From: Nannocystis sp.
GTDB taxonomy: Bacteria > Myxococcota_A > Polyangia > Nannocystales > Nannocystaceae
Reading direction: 5' to 3'
Length of the DNA: 64,000 nt
Assembly: GCA_016712315.1 (NCBI GenBank)
Contig: JADJRG010000027.1
Coordinates: 1 to 64,000, forward strand
Positions within the stretch are counted from its first letter, which is position 1. Every line of letters starts with the position of its first letter. Below, one piece after another: positions 10,339 through 19,056 of the stretch. Made by a program: the position numbers and the translations under genes. The notes under the pieces were generated by a model. The model worked only from the letters and a program-made list of their open reading frames with translations. It was not told the origin of the DNA and made no database searches.

Positions 10339-11136
10339 ATGAGCGACGGCAGCGCGATCGAGTGGACGGACGCGACGTGGAACCCCGTCCGCGGCTGCGA
10401 GAAGATCAGCCCGGGCTGCAAGCACTGCTACGCCGAGACCTTCGCGGAGCGCTGGCGTGGGCTCCCGGATCACCCCTACGGCCAAGGCTTCGACCTCCGC
10501 TTGGTCCCCGAGAAGATCGATGAGCCCCTCCGTTGGCGCAAACCTCGGCGGATTTTCGTCAACTCGATGAGTGATCTCTTTCAGGTGGGCGTCCCGGAGC
10601 CCTTCATCCGGCGCGTCTTTCAGGCGATGAACGCGGCCCACTGGCACACCTACCAGGTGCTGACGAAGCGCGCCGATCGGATGCGCGCGCTCACCCGCGC
10701 GATGCCTCGCGCGCTCGTCGACCAGCCGCAGATCTGGCTCGGGGTCAGCGTCGAGGACCGCAAGTACGGGCTGCCCCGGATCGACCAGCTCCGCGAGACC
10801 CCCGCCGCTCTCCGCTTCCTCTCCGTCGAGCCGCTGCTCGAGGACCTCGGGACGCTCGACCTCTCCGGGATCGGCTGGGTCATCGTCGGCGGTGAGAGCG
10901 GCCCTGGTGCGCGCCCGATGGAGGAGGCCTGGGTCCGCTCGATCCTCGATCAATGCCGAAGCGCCCGCGTGCCCTTCTTCTTCAAGCAGTGGGGCGGCGT
11001 CCAGAAGAGCAAGCGCGGCCGCCTGCTCGGCGGCAAGACCTACGACGAGATGCCGCGGCGACCGGCGAGCCCGACCACGCGGGCGTCGAGATCCGCGGCC
11101 GTGTCGGTGCACTTGTCCGTGCTCGGCTCGACGTGA
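10339..11136 (+). CDS. DUF5131 (phage Gp37/Gp68-type) three-cysteine protein
   Basis: A 265-aa protein whose start IEWTDATWNPVRGC and motif CEKISPGCKHCYAE supply the three clustered cysteines expected for this radical-SAM-like family. Later motifs RIFVNSMSDLF, YQVLTKRADRM, LGVSVED, RFLSVEPLL and WVIVGGESG are all characteristic. FFFKQWGG and GKTYDEMPRR mark the usual C-terminus, after which a short extra tail is probably read-through into unrelated sequence. It is the partner of TcmP immediately upstream. No catalytic reaction is proven for the family. Confidence 0.88.
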   Translation: MSDGSAIEWTDATWNPVRGCEKISPGCKHCYAETFAERWRGLPDHPYGQGFDLRLVPEKIDEPLRWRKPRRIFVNSMSDLFQVGVPEPFIRRVFQAMNAAHWHTYQVLTKRADRMRALTRAMPRALVDQPQIWLGVSVEDRKYGLPRIDQLRETPAALRFLSVEPLLEDLGTLDLSGIGWVIVGGESGPGARPMEEAWVRSILDQCRSARVPFFFKQWGGVQKSKRGRLLGGKTYDEMPRRPASPTTRASRSAAVSVHLSVLGST

Positions 11137-11466
11137 TCGGTCGCGTCGCCGCAGGAGATCTGGGCGTAGTCGCCGACCCCCGGACCGCCGGTACGGTTCG
11201 CTCCGGGGCCGGTGTTCAGGAGGAGCGGCGTGTGGGGACGCAGGCGGCGGACAGCGTGGTGATCGACCGGCTGGGGTGGTCGTAGATCATCACGCCGTCG
11301 TTCCGCCAGGGTGGCTTCAACGAGATCGCGCAGGCGGAGCTGATCGGCGAGGACGCCGCGCTCGAGGTCGCGCTCGCCGTCGCGCTCGACGCCGCGATCG
11401 CCGAGTACCAGCCACTCGCGGCATGCCTCGACGCGTGCGCGATTGTGCGCTACGGTCGCGCTCCCA
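11137..11466. other. gap with probable coding remnants
   Basis: There is no intact gene. The plus frame from 11288 reads ITPSFRQGGFNEIAQAELIG followed by an Ala/Leu-rich helix to about 11440. A minus frame over 11040-11250 reads NTGPGANRTGGPGVGDYAQI, which looks like a secreted-protein fragment. Both are short and lack starts, so they are treated as debris between two accessory genes. Confidence 0.35.
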
Positions 11467-12363
11467 ATGCCCAAGCTCACCCACGAGGCGATCGTCCAGC
11501 TCGTCCGCAACGCGCCGGCCCTCGTCGGCTACCTCTTGGATCGTGAACACAGGCTCCCGTCCAGCTCGATCCATATCTCGCAGAACGAGTTCATCGACCT
11601 CAACCACGCGGAGTATCGGGCCGACGACGTGCTGCTCTATGGCCAGGATCCCCGCGCCCCTGTGCGTGTGCGTGTCGTCGAGATCCAGCTCAGCATCGAC
11701 CCCGACAAGCCCGATCGCTGGCAGCTCTACGTCTCCGGCCTGCGCGTCCGCTACCGCTGCCCGGTCGACCTCGTGGTGATCGCCCTCGATCCTGATGTAG
11801 CCGCTTGGGCCGCGCGTACGATCAAGGCGGGCCTCTCCGAGGGCGCGCAGCGGCTCACGCCCGACGTGATCGGGCCGGCCCAGATCCCGGTGATCACCGA
11901 TCCTGACGAAGCCCGACGAGACCCCGAGCTCGCGGTCCTCTCGCTGATCGCCCATGGCGACGAGCCTGGGGCCGAGCGCATCGCGATCGCCGCGATCGAG
12001 GGCGCCCAAGACCTCGACACCGACCGCGCCGCGGTCTATCTTGACGTCGTCTTCGCCCGCTTGGGCGAGGCCGCCCGCGCCGCCCTGGAGAAGCTGATGC
12101 AGACCGGAAGCTACGAATTTCAAAGCGACATCGCCCGCAACTGGTTCTCGAAGGGTAAAGCCGAGGGTAAGGCCGAGGGTAAGGCCGAGGGCGAAGCGAA
12201 GGGCGAGGCGAAGGTGCTACTCCAACTGATGGAGCTGCGCGGCCTCGAGATCCCCGACTCGATCCGCGAGCAGATCCTCGGCGCCACGGACTGCGCCCAG
12301 ATCGAGGTGTGGGTGAGCCGAGTGCTCTACGCCAAGACCGCCGCCGAAGTGGTCGAGAGCTGA
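11467..12363 (+). CDS. Rpn/YhgA-like nuclease-fold protein
   Basis: A 298-aa protein beginning MPKLTHEAIVQLVRNAP; this ATG matches the same conserved start preserved in the chimeric pseudogene at 3363. Residues ~55-110 contain ADDVLLYGQDP...VRVRVVEIQ, consistent with a PD-(D/E)XK-type core (acid, then E-x-Q), followed by YVSGLRVRYRCPVDLVVIAL. The C-terminus carries the lysine/glutamate/glycine repeats (KAEGKAEGKAEG) often present in recombination-promoting-nuclease relatives, then a helical end. Such proteins are abundant and mobile in myxobacteria. Activity is unproven, and the usual E-x-K lysine is a glutamine here. Confidence 0.65.
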   Translation: MPKLTHEAIVQLVRNAPALVGYLLDREHRLPSSSIHISQNEFIDLNHAEYRADDVLLYGQDPRAPVRVRVVEIQLSIDPDKPDRWQLYVSGLRVRYRCPVDLVVIALDPDVAAWAARTIKAGLSEGAQRLTPDVIGPAQIPVITDPDEARRDPELAVLSLIAHGDEPGAERIAIAAIEGAQDLDTDRAAVYLDVVFARLGEAARAALEKLMQTGSYEFQSDIARNWFSKGKAEGKAEGKAEGEAKGEAKVLLQLMELRGLEIPDSIREQILGATDCAQIEVWVSRVLYAKTAAEVVES

Positions 12364-12590
12364 GACGGTCTCTGCCCGAGCTGCGGGACCGGCGTCACCG
12401 ATCTTCGCGAAAGACTCAAGAGGAGGGATGGCGACCGTCCCATTGTCGGCGACGGGCGAGGTGCGAGCGCGAGGGGAGTCCAAATTATCGGTCAAGGCCG
12501 GAGAGAGCTCCGGGCGGGCGACTCAGGCTCGTGTTGAGGTCGAGCGGGTGCGCCTCATCGGGGGCATTTAGCTGACCGTTCCCGGTGCGA

Positions 12591-13443
12591 TCAAACCCGG
12601 ATCCCTGCGGCGATGACCATCGCGGCGCCGCGGCCCCCTTCTCGGTTCGCGAGCGAACGAGCGGCGAACGAGGCCTCAAAGTTGGCGGCGGTCTCACAGA
12701 CCAAGAGCAACACGGGCCCTCTAGTCCCCCACATCTCCGAGTATTCACGCACCTGGCCGACGGTGCGGTGGATGTCGGCGGATCGGTCGATGCGAGGCTT
12801 GATCTCGATGGCGATCGTCCTGTCGATGACGATGTCGACACGGCGGCGGCGAGTGCGAGCGTTCTGGTCGAGTCCTTCGAGCGGGAACTGCTCCTCGATG
12901 TCGTGGCCGCGGAGGTGCCGGCGCAGGAAGCGAGCGAGCGCGGCCTGGTACTGGGCCTCGTAGCGGGTCTGCGTCGGACGCCAGCGCGGCAGGGCCTCGA
13001 CGATCTTTCTGAGCACGGGGTCCGCGATCGCTTTGGCCGCGTCGCGGTCTCGCGCCGACGTGCCGACCAGATCGAGCGAGGCCGGCAGGCGCTTGAGGTC
13101 GGCTCGTGTGAGCTCGGCGTTCGCGGGATGCTCCGATGCCGTGCGCCGCTCGCCGCTGAGAAGGCGACGCCACAGGTCGCCCATCACGAAGTAGCTGGCG
13201 ATGGTGAGCGGGATCCAGGCAAATAGAAGCAGGCCCAGGAAGCCGTTGAGGCTCGGTGTCGAGGACCCGGTCGTCCACCTCCAGACCCCGCCGATCACGG
13301 TGAGCAGCGAGCGCAGCGCGAGAGCCCCTCCGCTGAGGTACAACGCCTGGATCGCCCATCTGCGGCGGCGTTCGCCCGGGCCGGTTGTCTCCTCGCTGTC
13401 GTCCCTCTGGGCTAGGAAACGAATGAGCGCCCAGAGCGGTGGA
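12591..13443 (-). pseudogene. C-terminal half of an IS3-interrupted zinc-ribbon/membrane/nuclease protein
   Basis: Directly inside the left IS boundary the minus strand reads PPLWALIRFLAQRDDSEET, two membrane segments (YLSGGALALRSLLTVIG and LLLFAWIPLTIASYFVM), and then a soluble domain. That domain has RRRVDIVIDRTIAIEIKPRI, the D...E-x-K spacing of a PD-(D/E)XK nuclease, and ends AAGIRV at the stop 12591. No ATG is available; the first usable codon is TTG at 13343, so the fragment is probably silent. Joined to 15367-16223 without the IS, the frame is continuous (1710 bases in total), showing it is the 3' part of one gene. Confidence 0.7.
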
Positions 13444-13506
13444 TGTCAGGGTAGTTGTCGCGTTGTTGCTCAGGGCCGGGTTGTTGGCTCCGGCTTCGGA
13501 TCAGGT

Positions 13507-14491
13507 CTATGGTTCATGGTTCAGGTCGACGGTGGGGACTGGGTCCCAGTTGCGGGTGTTGCGGGCCCACCGTTCGGGGTATTTGGCGCGGGCGGCCGCG
13601 TAGGTCTCCTTGCGCGCGGCGAGGATCGCGAGGTGGCGTCCGGCGTGGCGATCGCTCGGGGTGACGAAGCTGATCGCGCTGTGTAGGTGTTTTTCGTTGT
13701 ACCAGTAGACGAATTCGCGACCCAGTTTCGGGCGGCGTCGAGATCGTTGAACGGCCGCGAGGGGTAGCTCGGGCGGTACTTGAGCGTTCGGAAGAGGGAC
13801 TCCGAGTAGGCGTTGTCGTTGCTCGTACGGGGTCTGCTGAAGCTCGCCTTAATCCCGAGCTTGCGGAGCATCGTCAGCAGCGTCGCGCTCCTCATCGGCG
13901 CGCCGTTGTCCGAGTGCAGCCACAGCGGCTTACCAGATCGCGCCGCCGCGGCGCAAGTCTTTTCGACCAGGTCCGCTGCGATCGCGCCGCACTCACGCTC
14001 GTGCACCTCTGCTGCGATGATCTTACGGCTCCAGATATCGATGATCATGTACAGGTACACGAAGCGGCCGCTGATCTTCGTCGGTAGATAGGTGATATCC
14101 CACGAATAGAGCTGATCGGGTCCTGTCGCTGTGAGCGCGCGTGGCCGCCGGCTCGGCGCCCGCGCGCGGCCACGATGCCGCATCATCCCGGCGGCGTGCA
14201 GGCGACGGTAGATCGTCGACTCGGAGCCGATATAGATCCCGTGAGTCGCCAGGTGCGGCACGATCTGGTTCGGCGACAAGTCCGCGAAGTCTGCCGAGGT
14301 CGCGACCCGCAGCACCTCGGCCTCCTCCTCCGCGCTGAGCTTGTTGTGGGGCGTCGTCGCCGGGCCTCGCCGTTGATCGTCACCGCCCCCTCCTCGCGCC
14401 AGCGCTGAAGCGTCCGGCTCGAGAGCCCCAGGCACTCGCATGCGCGCGTCAGCGTCGCGCCCATCGCCGTGGCTGCTTGGATGAGGCCCAT
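13507..14491 (-). pseudogene. IS3-family transposase OrfB (DDE/rve), frameshifted
   Basis: It starts MGLIQAATAMGATLTRACEC with an HTH (SSRTLQRWREEG). After a frameshift near 14360 it continues LSAEEEAEVLRVATS and LHAAGMMRHRGRA, then the catalytic domain: YSWDITYLPTKI (first D), LHSDNGAPMRSATLL (second D) and NDNAYSESLFRTLK (E). A second shift near 13712 is needed to reach YWYNEKHLHSAI and the end at 13507. The order and spacing of D, D and E fit an active IS3 integrase, but two indels in this copy make it doubtful that it is still functional. Confidence 0.75.
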
Positions 14492-14511
14492 GATCGCCGC
14501 GCGCTCGCGCG

Positions 14512-15063
14512 CTATGTGTCGTCTTCCACGCCCTCCAAGAGGGCGCGGACTTTTTTTTGGAGCACCAGCAACGCGGCCGCCTCGGCCAGCGCCTTGTCCT
14601 TGCGGTGGAGCTCGCGCTCCAGCTCCTTGACGCGCCGTGCCTCAGCGCCGGTGGCCTTCTCCTGGCGCCCAGCTAGCTCCGCCTTGCCGCCGCGCAGCAT
14701 CGTCTCGCGCCACTCGTCGAGCGTCGCCTGGTGCAGCCCACGTCGGCGCAAGAGGCCGCCCAGCTGCGCCTCGTCGAGCTTCAGCGACTCCATCACGACC
14801 GCGATCTTCTCGTCCGGCGACCAGTCCTGCGGTCGCCTCTGCGGCGCCTCTGCGGCCTCCTGGGCGGCGCTTTGGGCGATCATCTTGGGGGGCTGCGGGC
14901 GTGTCACCATGAAGCCTCTCCTAGCCGATTCTCGTCGCCACCGATAGAGCAGCCCGGGATGCAGGCCGAGCTCCTTGGCGATCTCCGAGACCGATCGTCC
15001 CGACGTCGTGAGCTTCGCGACGATCTGGGCCTTAAAGCCCTCGGTGTACGATGTCCCCGTCAC
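14512..15063 (-). CDS. IS3-family OrfA, HTH transposase subunit
   Basis: A 183-aa protein from a GTG at 15063: TGTSYTEGFKAQIVAKL, then an HTH (SVSEIAKELGLHPGLLYRWRR). After a variable linker a second HTH-like block (SPDEKIAVVMESLKLDEAQL...RRRGLHQATLDEWRE) leads into a coiled-coil leucine zipper (VKELERELHRKDKALAEAAAL). It ends 20 bases before OrfB in the usual IS3 arrangement. The GTG overlaps the TGA of the upstream small ORF, so its translation may be coupled. Confidence 0.8.
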   Translation of the reverse strand: MTGTSYTEGFKAQIVAKLTTSGRSVSEIAKELGLHPGLLYRWRRESARRGFMVTRPQPPKMIAQSAAQEAAEAPQRRPQDWSPDEKIAVVMESLKLDEAQLGGLLRRRGLHQATLDEWRETMLRGGKAELAGRQEKATGAEARRVKELERELHRKDKALAEAAALLVLQKKVRALLEGVEDDT

Positions 15064-15305
15064 CGAAGACCTCCCACCGCGATCCGGATGCACAGGGCCC
15101 CATCGTCCGCTCGACGATCCATCATGACCTGCACGTGCCGCGGGATCACCACGATCACCTCGCCTGCGATCCCCGCCACCGCCTCGTTCTCCTCACGGCC
15201 GACCCCCAGGCCCTCCGTGTTTTCCTCGTCGTCCTCGATCTGGATCTGGATCTCGAGATCGTCCTCGCTCACGCTCATCTTCACTTCCGTTAACTCGCTG
15301 GTCAT
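15060..15305 (-). CDS. small acidic ORF upstream of OrfA inside the IS3 element
   Basis: An 81-aa reading frame, MTSELTEVKMSVSEDDLEIQ..., very rich in Asp/Glu, with a more hydrophobic middle (GIAGEVIVVIPRHVQVMM). Its TGA overlaps the GTG of OrfA (GTGA), suggesting translational coupling, and it lies wholly inside the inverted repeats. It has no recognised homologue. It may be an accessory leader gene of this IS subgroup or a chance frame. Confidence 0.35.
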   Translation of the reverse strand: MTSELTEVKMSVSEDDLEIQIQIEDDEENTEGLGVGREENEAVAGIAGEVIVVIPRHVQVMMDRRADDGALCIRIAVGGLR

Positions 15306-15366
15306 CTCACTGCTCTGCTTCTCAGCCCCCTCGGTGGTTCAGGTGAACGCGACAACTTTGCTGACA

Positions 15367-16223
15367 CTGGGGGAGAGGTTGCCAACGACGAGCCGGATCG
15401 TGAACCTGCCTGACTCATCCCGGAAATCCTGGACCCGAGCCAAACCGTAGGCGGCGAGTACGAGGAGCAGAGCCGTGCCGATGAAGATCTCGAGCTTCGC
15501 TGAGCCGACGGTGGCGGTCACGATCTGAGCGATGACGAGGGCCCCGCCGAGCAGGAGGAGGATCTTGCGCCGATGTCCGAACGTCGCCGCGTCGAAGCGC
15601 GAAGCCGCGGCAGCGATCGCCTGTAACGCCCGTCCGGTCCATCGCGCACCCTCACGGGCGTAGCCCATGGCGCGGGTCTGGGCGGAGGCCAACCTCGAGT
15701 CTCCTTCATGCGGGGCCGAGAGAGGTGTCGAAGCCGGCGTCGGGGCCATCGCCCATGGTGACGCGTTCGCGAGCGGAGCGGCGGCGGCTCCAGGTTGGTC
15801 TTGAGGCGAGCTGGAGCGCAGCGGCGGGGGCGGCGGTGGGCGGTGAAGCGGGTGCTGACGCTCGATGGAGGCCGGCGCGGTCAGCGCGGACCCCGCAGGC
15901 AGCGGCTCGCTGGCGCGCGGTGGCGGCGACCGTGGGCCGAAGGGGAGCTGACCGAAGGGGGGCGCGCCGATCTGAGTCTTCGCGTCTTGCGGCTCACTGG
16001 CGAGGAGCGGCGCGCGGGCGCTCGCGATGGGTCCGATAGGGATCGCGGCCAGTGCTCGCTCGCGGTGGATGAGGTTGTGCGCGGCTTCGATTACGCGACA
16101 GCGGGGGCACTGGTACGAGTGGTTCAGGTCGTGCGTGGGGATCACGAGCTTCTGCCCGCAGGAGGGGCAAAATAGCTCGATTTCGAGCGTGTTCGAGGCG
16201 GGCCCGCCGGCCGAGTGCAGCAT
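15367..16223 (-). pseudogene. N-terminal half of the IS3-interrupted zinc-ribbon/membrane/nuclease protein
   Basis: From the ATG at 16223 (MLHSAGGPASNTLEIEL) the product has a zinc ribbon (CPSCGQKL...YQCPRC, residues ~21-45), a long Pro/Ala/Ser-rich linker and two adjacent hydrophobic helices (ILLLLGGALVIAQIVTAT and EIFIGTALLLVLAAYGLA). It ends VGNLSPS, where the IS begins. Translation would run a few codons into the IS end and stop at 15339. With the C-terminal part (12591-13443) the intact gene would encode ~569 residues: zinc ribbon, linker, four membrane helices and a cytosolic PD-(D/E)XK-like domain. Confidence 0.7.
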
Positions 16224-16397
16224 CGCTCCTCGCCAGCATGCCCTGAGATGTGCGCGGAAGTCTAGAGGGCGCGGAAACAATCGCGCGGGGTCGCGCGCGA
16301 CCTACGTGCATTACCGCGAGGCATGGTGAGGGGCGGTCGCGCTCGTTGACCGGCTCCGCGACCGCCCCCTAGACTGGCGCCGTACCTAGGAGGGTGT

Positions 16398-17621
16398 ATG
16401 TCCGCGCTGAGTGACTCGATCGAACGCCTCGCTGAGCAGTTCAGGAAGCGGCTGCCGCATATCCGGGGAGAGGAGGCGACGAAGCAGGCGCTGATCCTGC
16501 CCTTCCTCAGCACCCTCGGCTACGACATCTACGATCCGACGGAGGTGCAGCCTGATTCGTGGCCGACTTCGCGAAGAAGCGGAGCGGTGGGCCGGCTGAG
16601 AAGGTTGACTACGCGATCCGCCTCGCGGGTGCGCCGGTGATCTTCGTCGAGTGCAAGGCAGCGGACGTCGAGCTCTCGAGCCACGGCGGCCAGCTCGCTC
16701 GTTACTTCAACTCGACGCCCTCGTGCCCCGTCGCCATCCTCACAAACGGGGTGCGCTACCAGTTCTTCACGGATCTGGAGGAGAAGAACATCCTGAGCGC
16801 GCGGCCCTTCTTCGAGTTCAACGTGCTCAGCTTCGCCACGGCGGAGACGGAGCTGCTCGAGGCCTTCACGCGCGACCGCTTCGACCCGAGCTGCGTGAGG
16901 GAGCAAGCGGAGGAGATCATCTATACGAGCAAGATCAGCGGCTACATCAGCTCGATGCTGCGGAACCCCCCGGAGAGCTTGACGCGCTTCGTCCTTGGCG
17001 AGCTGGGGGTGTTCGCGGGGCGGAAGGTGACCGCGAAGGTGATCGAGAAATTCACGCCGACGATCCGGCGGGCGATCCAAGCGGCGCTGCTTGATATGGC
17101 GACGCGATCGATCAAGGAGCAGTCCGCGCCAGCAGCGCCGGAGGTCGCGGCCCCTGCGGATAGCAAGGAGAAGGGCGCCGAGCGTGGCGGAGTGAAGAGC
17201 GCCGAGAAGGACGCCGAGAAGGACGCCGAGAAGAAGGCGGAGCGAGGCTCCAATGTGGTGACGACCCCGGAGGAGTTGGAGGCCCTGGGGGATCATCCAG
17301 ACGATCTGCGCGGACTCTGCGGTGAGCGCGATCGCGCCGGTGATCTGGAAGGATACAGCGAGCTGGTTCACCATCTCGGCTGTGTCGATCCGGCGGTGGT
17401 TCGTCCGGCTCTACTTCAATCAGCGCCGACACTCGATCTTGACGACGGTCTCGCCAGACCAGACGAAGGCGCTTTGTCCAGGCTTTGAGGTCGAAGGCAG
17501 CCGCGTGTTCATCAACTCGAACAAGGACCTGCTGCGGCTGCGACCGCTGCTGCTGCACGCCTACGAAGAGGCCGCGCGACGCGCCGAGCCGCCGGGGGAT
17601 GCGGTGGAAGCGGCGGACTGA
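16398..17621 (+). pseudogene. HSDR_N-type restriction-like nuclease protein, frameshifted
   Basis: ATG with AGGAGG eight bases upstream; MSALSDSIERLAEQFRKRL leads to EEATKQALILPFLSTLGYDIYDPTEVQP. One base is missing near 16550 (expected PEFVADFAKK), after which KVDYAIRLAGAPVIFVECKA gives the D...E-x-K core of the type I HsdR N-terminal-like family (PF13588). A Lys/Glu-rich spacer follows. An extra G in the run near 17284 breaks the frame again, and the end of the protein (WFVRLYFNQRRHSILTTV...RPLLLHAYEEA) is in a third frame to the stop at 17619. Both indels are single-base changes. It is a stand-alone nuclease-like protein, probably anti-phage or prophage associated. Confidence 0.75.
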
Positions 17622-17701
17622 GCGCGCGGCGAGGCGCAGGCGCGATACTGAACCCTTGCTTAGTAGTTTGCGCGGAGACGCGCTGCTATTGATCCGCCGG
17701 C

Positions 17702-18047
17702 TTGCTCTCTTCCGCGCGGATCCACGAGGCGCTCGATGGCGATAAGGCCGCGCTCTCGGAGCTCGTTCGCGAGCTCTTGGCCGTCCTCAAGGTGGAGATC
17801 GCCCGATTCTTGCACCGCTGGGCGCGCTCGCAGCGACGGGACGCCCGTCAGGACATCGACGACTTCGCCCACGAGGTCCTGCTCTACCTGCTCGCCGATC
17901 GCGGCCGCGTGCTTCGTACCTGGGACCCCGAGCGCGGCGCCCTCGTCGCCTTCGTGCGGATGGTCGCGCGTCAACGGGTGTCGCGCACCCTGCTCAAGCA
18001 CCGCGGTAATCCGTGGAGCGACGAGCCGACCGAGTTCACGGAGATGG
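17702..18047 (+). pseudogene. ECF-type sigma factor, 5' part split by a transposon
   Basis: The frame begins at a TTG (17702) just after an in-frame stop; IHEALDGDKAALSELVREL and RDARQDIDDFAHEVLLYLL are sigma region 2, followed by WDPERGALVAFVRMVARQRV. The frame reaches TEFTEM at 18046, and at 18048 the transposon end begins. Removing the transposon and one GATGG copy continues the frame precisely into 21309-21568, which contains region 4. The gene is therefore an insertional knockout of a ~200-aa sigma factor that headed the CHAT/protease cluster. Confidence 0.8.
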
Positions 18048-18054
18048 TGTGTCG
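18043..18054. repeat. target-site duplication and left transposon end
   Basis: GATGG at 18043-18047 is the 5-bp target duplication. TGTGTCG from 18048 is the left terminal repeat, matched by CGACACA at 21297-21303. Confidence 0.8.
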
Positions 18055-18439
18055 CATCGCTCTCCACACGGGGGCTCCCTACTGTTTGATTCACGCTCTG
18101 AGCGGGGACTAACCCTCTGAGAGCACGGGCGGATCGTGGCGCGGCTCTCCGCATCGAGGGCGGATCAACGCACGGGAGCGGCGCTCAGCGGCGCTCAGCG
18201 GCGCTCAGCCGCGTTACCGTGCTGCGGGTCGATCACCGGTAGAAATTTACTAATTATTCCACACTGATCTTGCAGGACCTCGTCGGCATTGAGTCGAGGA
18301 ACTGGTCAAGGCGGTGGGATCGGGCGGATACGTTTGGTGTGAAACAAAAACAACCGGGCGGGACCATCCCGCCCCCGAGCCACCGCGAGGCCGAGTGTAC
18401 ATGCACGCAGGCTACCCGTCGAGCGTGAAGGGGGGTACC
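18048..18439. other. non-coding left end of the transposon
   Basis: The stretch has no gene. It contains three tandem copies of a 10-bp unit (GCGGCGCTCA, 18178-18209), an AT-rich patch at 18240-18262 that may hold the promoter, and a perfect 8-bp hairpin (18357-18375). The tandem copies are candidate transposase-binding sites. Confidence 0.45.
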
Positions 18440-18973
18440 GTGATCGCCACCGACGTCCACGATCGTCACGAGCACACCAGGCGGCTCGCCGATCCGGACG
18501 CGTATCGGCCGCAGCAGTGTCGGAGCTGCTGTCGGCGGATGCACGCGCACGGCACACGCACGCGCAGGCCGGTCGGTGAGGCGCCGCTCGAGATCCGGCG
18601 CTACATCTGCCCTCGGTGCGGTGGCGTCGTCCAGATCGTGCCCGCCTTCCTCGCGGGCCACCTCTGGCGCTGCTGGCCCGCGGTCGAGGCTGTCGTCGTC
18701 GATGGCGCGGAAGGCCCGCCCAAGGCCGCCAGGATCGCGCCGAGGACCCGGCGGCGCTGGCGGGCGAGGGCGAAGGAGCCGGCGCGTCTCGCCTTGCACA
18801 CGCTCAGCGCGGAGCGCGTGCCGCGGATCGCGACGGCGCTCGCGGCGATCGGCCTCGATGCGACCCGTGGCGCCCTTCTCGCGGCCTTTCGCCCGCTCGC
18901 CTCAGCGCTCGGCGCCTGCGCTCTCCTTGCGAACCTCCTAAACCTCCTACTGCCCGGGCTGCGTATCATGTGA
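18440..18973 (+). CDS. zinc-ribbon protein (DUF6431-like) of the transposon
   Basis: A 177-aa protein from a GTG at 18440, chosen because AAGGGGGG lies four bases upstream; an ATG at 18401 is possible. It has two cysteine pairs: QQCRSCCRRMHAHG and RYICPRCGGVVQI, consistent with a zinc ribbon of the kind annotated as DUF6431. A basic helix (RTRRRWRARAKEPARL) could bind DNA, and the tail is hydrophobic. It precedes the transposase by 83 bp on the same strand. The role is inferred: probably recognition of transposon ends or target, by analogy with accessory subunits of Tn7-like elements. Confidence 0.65.
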   Translation: MIATDVHDRHEHTRRLADPDAYRPQQCRSCCRRMHAHGTRTRRPVGEAPLEIRRYICPRCGGVVQIVPAFLAGHLWRCWPAVEAVVVDGAEGPPKAARIAPRTRRRWRARAKEPARLALHTLSAERVPRIATALAAIGLDATRGALLAAFRPLASALGACALLANLLNLLLPGLRIM

Positions 18974-19056
18974 CCCAAAAGACATATCCCTTCAGACAGA
19001 TCGTCCTGCGAGCGATCCCACCCGAAGTGGCCGGACCCAGGCGGTAGAAGGTCGCC

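Larger units (their letters stand above)
13444..15366 (-). mobile_element. IS3-family insertion sequence, 1,923 bp
   Basis: Both ends start TGTCAG and share an imperfect inverted repeat (plus-strand 13444 TGTCAGGGTAGTTGTCGCGT; complement of 15366 TGTCAGCAAAGTTGTCGCGT). Inside are an OrfA-like HTH gene and an OrfB with an rve-type DDE domain, both on the minus strand, plus a small upstream ORF. No target duplication is obvious. The interrupted gene rejoins in frame when the element is removed, so the borders are probably exact to the base. Confidence 0.85.

Noticed and set aside
12378..12590. EF-hand-like fragment (DRTGNGQLNAPDEAH) on the minus strand
   Set aside because: Only a single motif in a short open stretch with no start; too little to call a gene.
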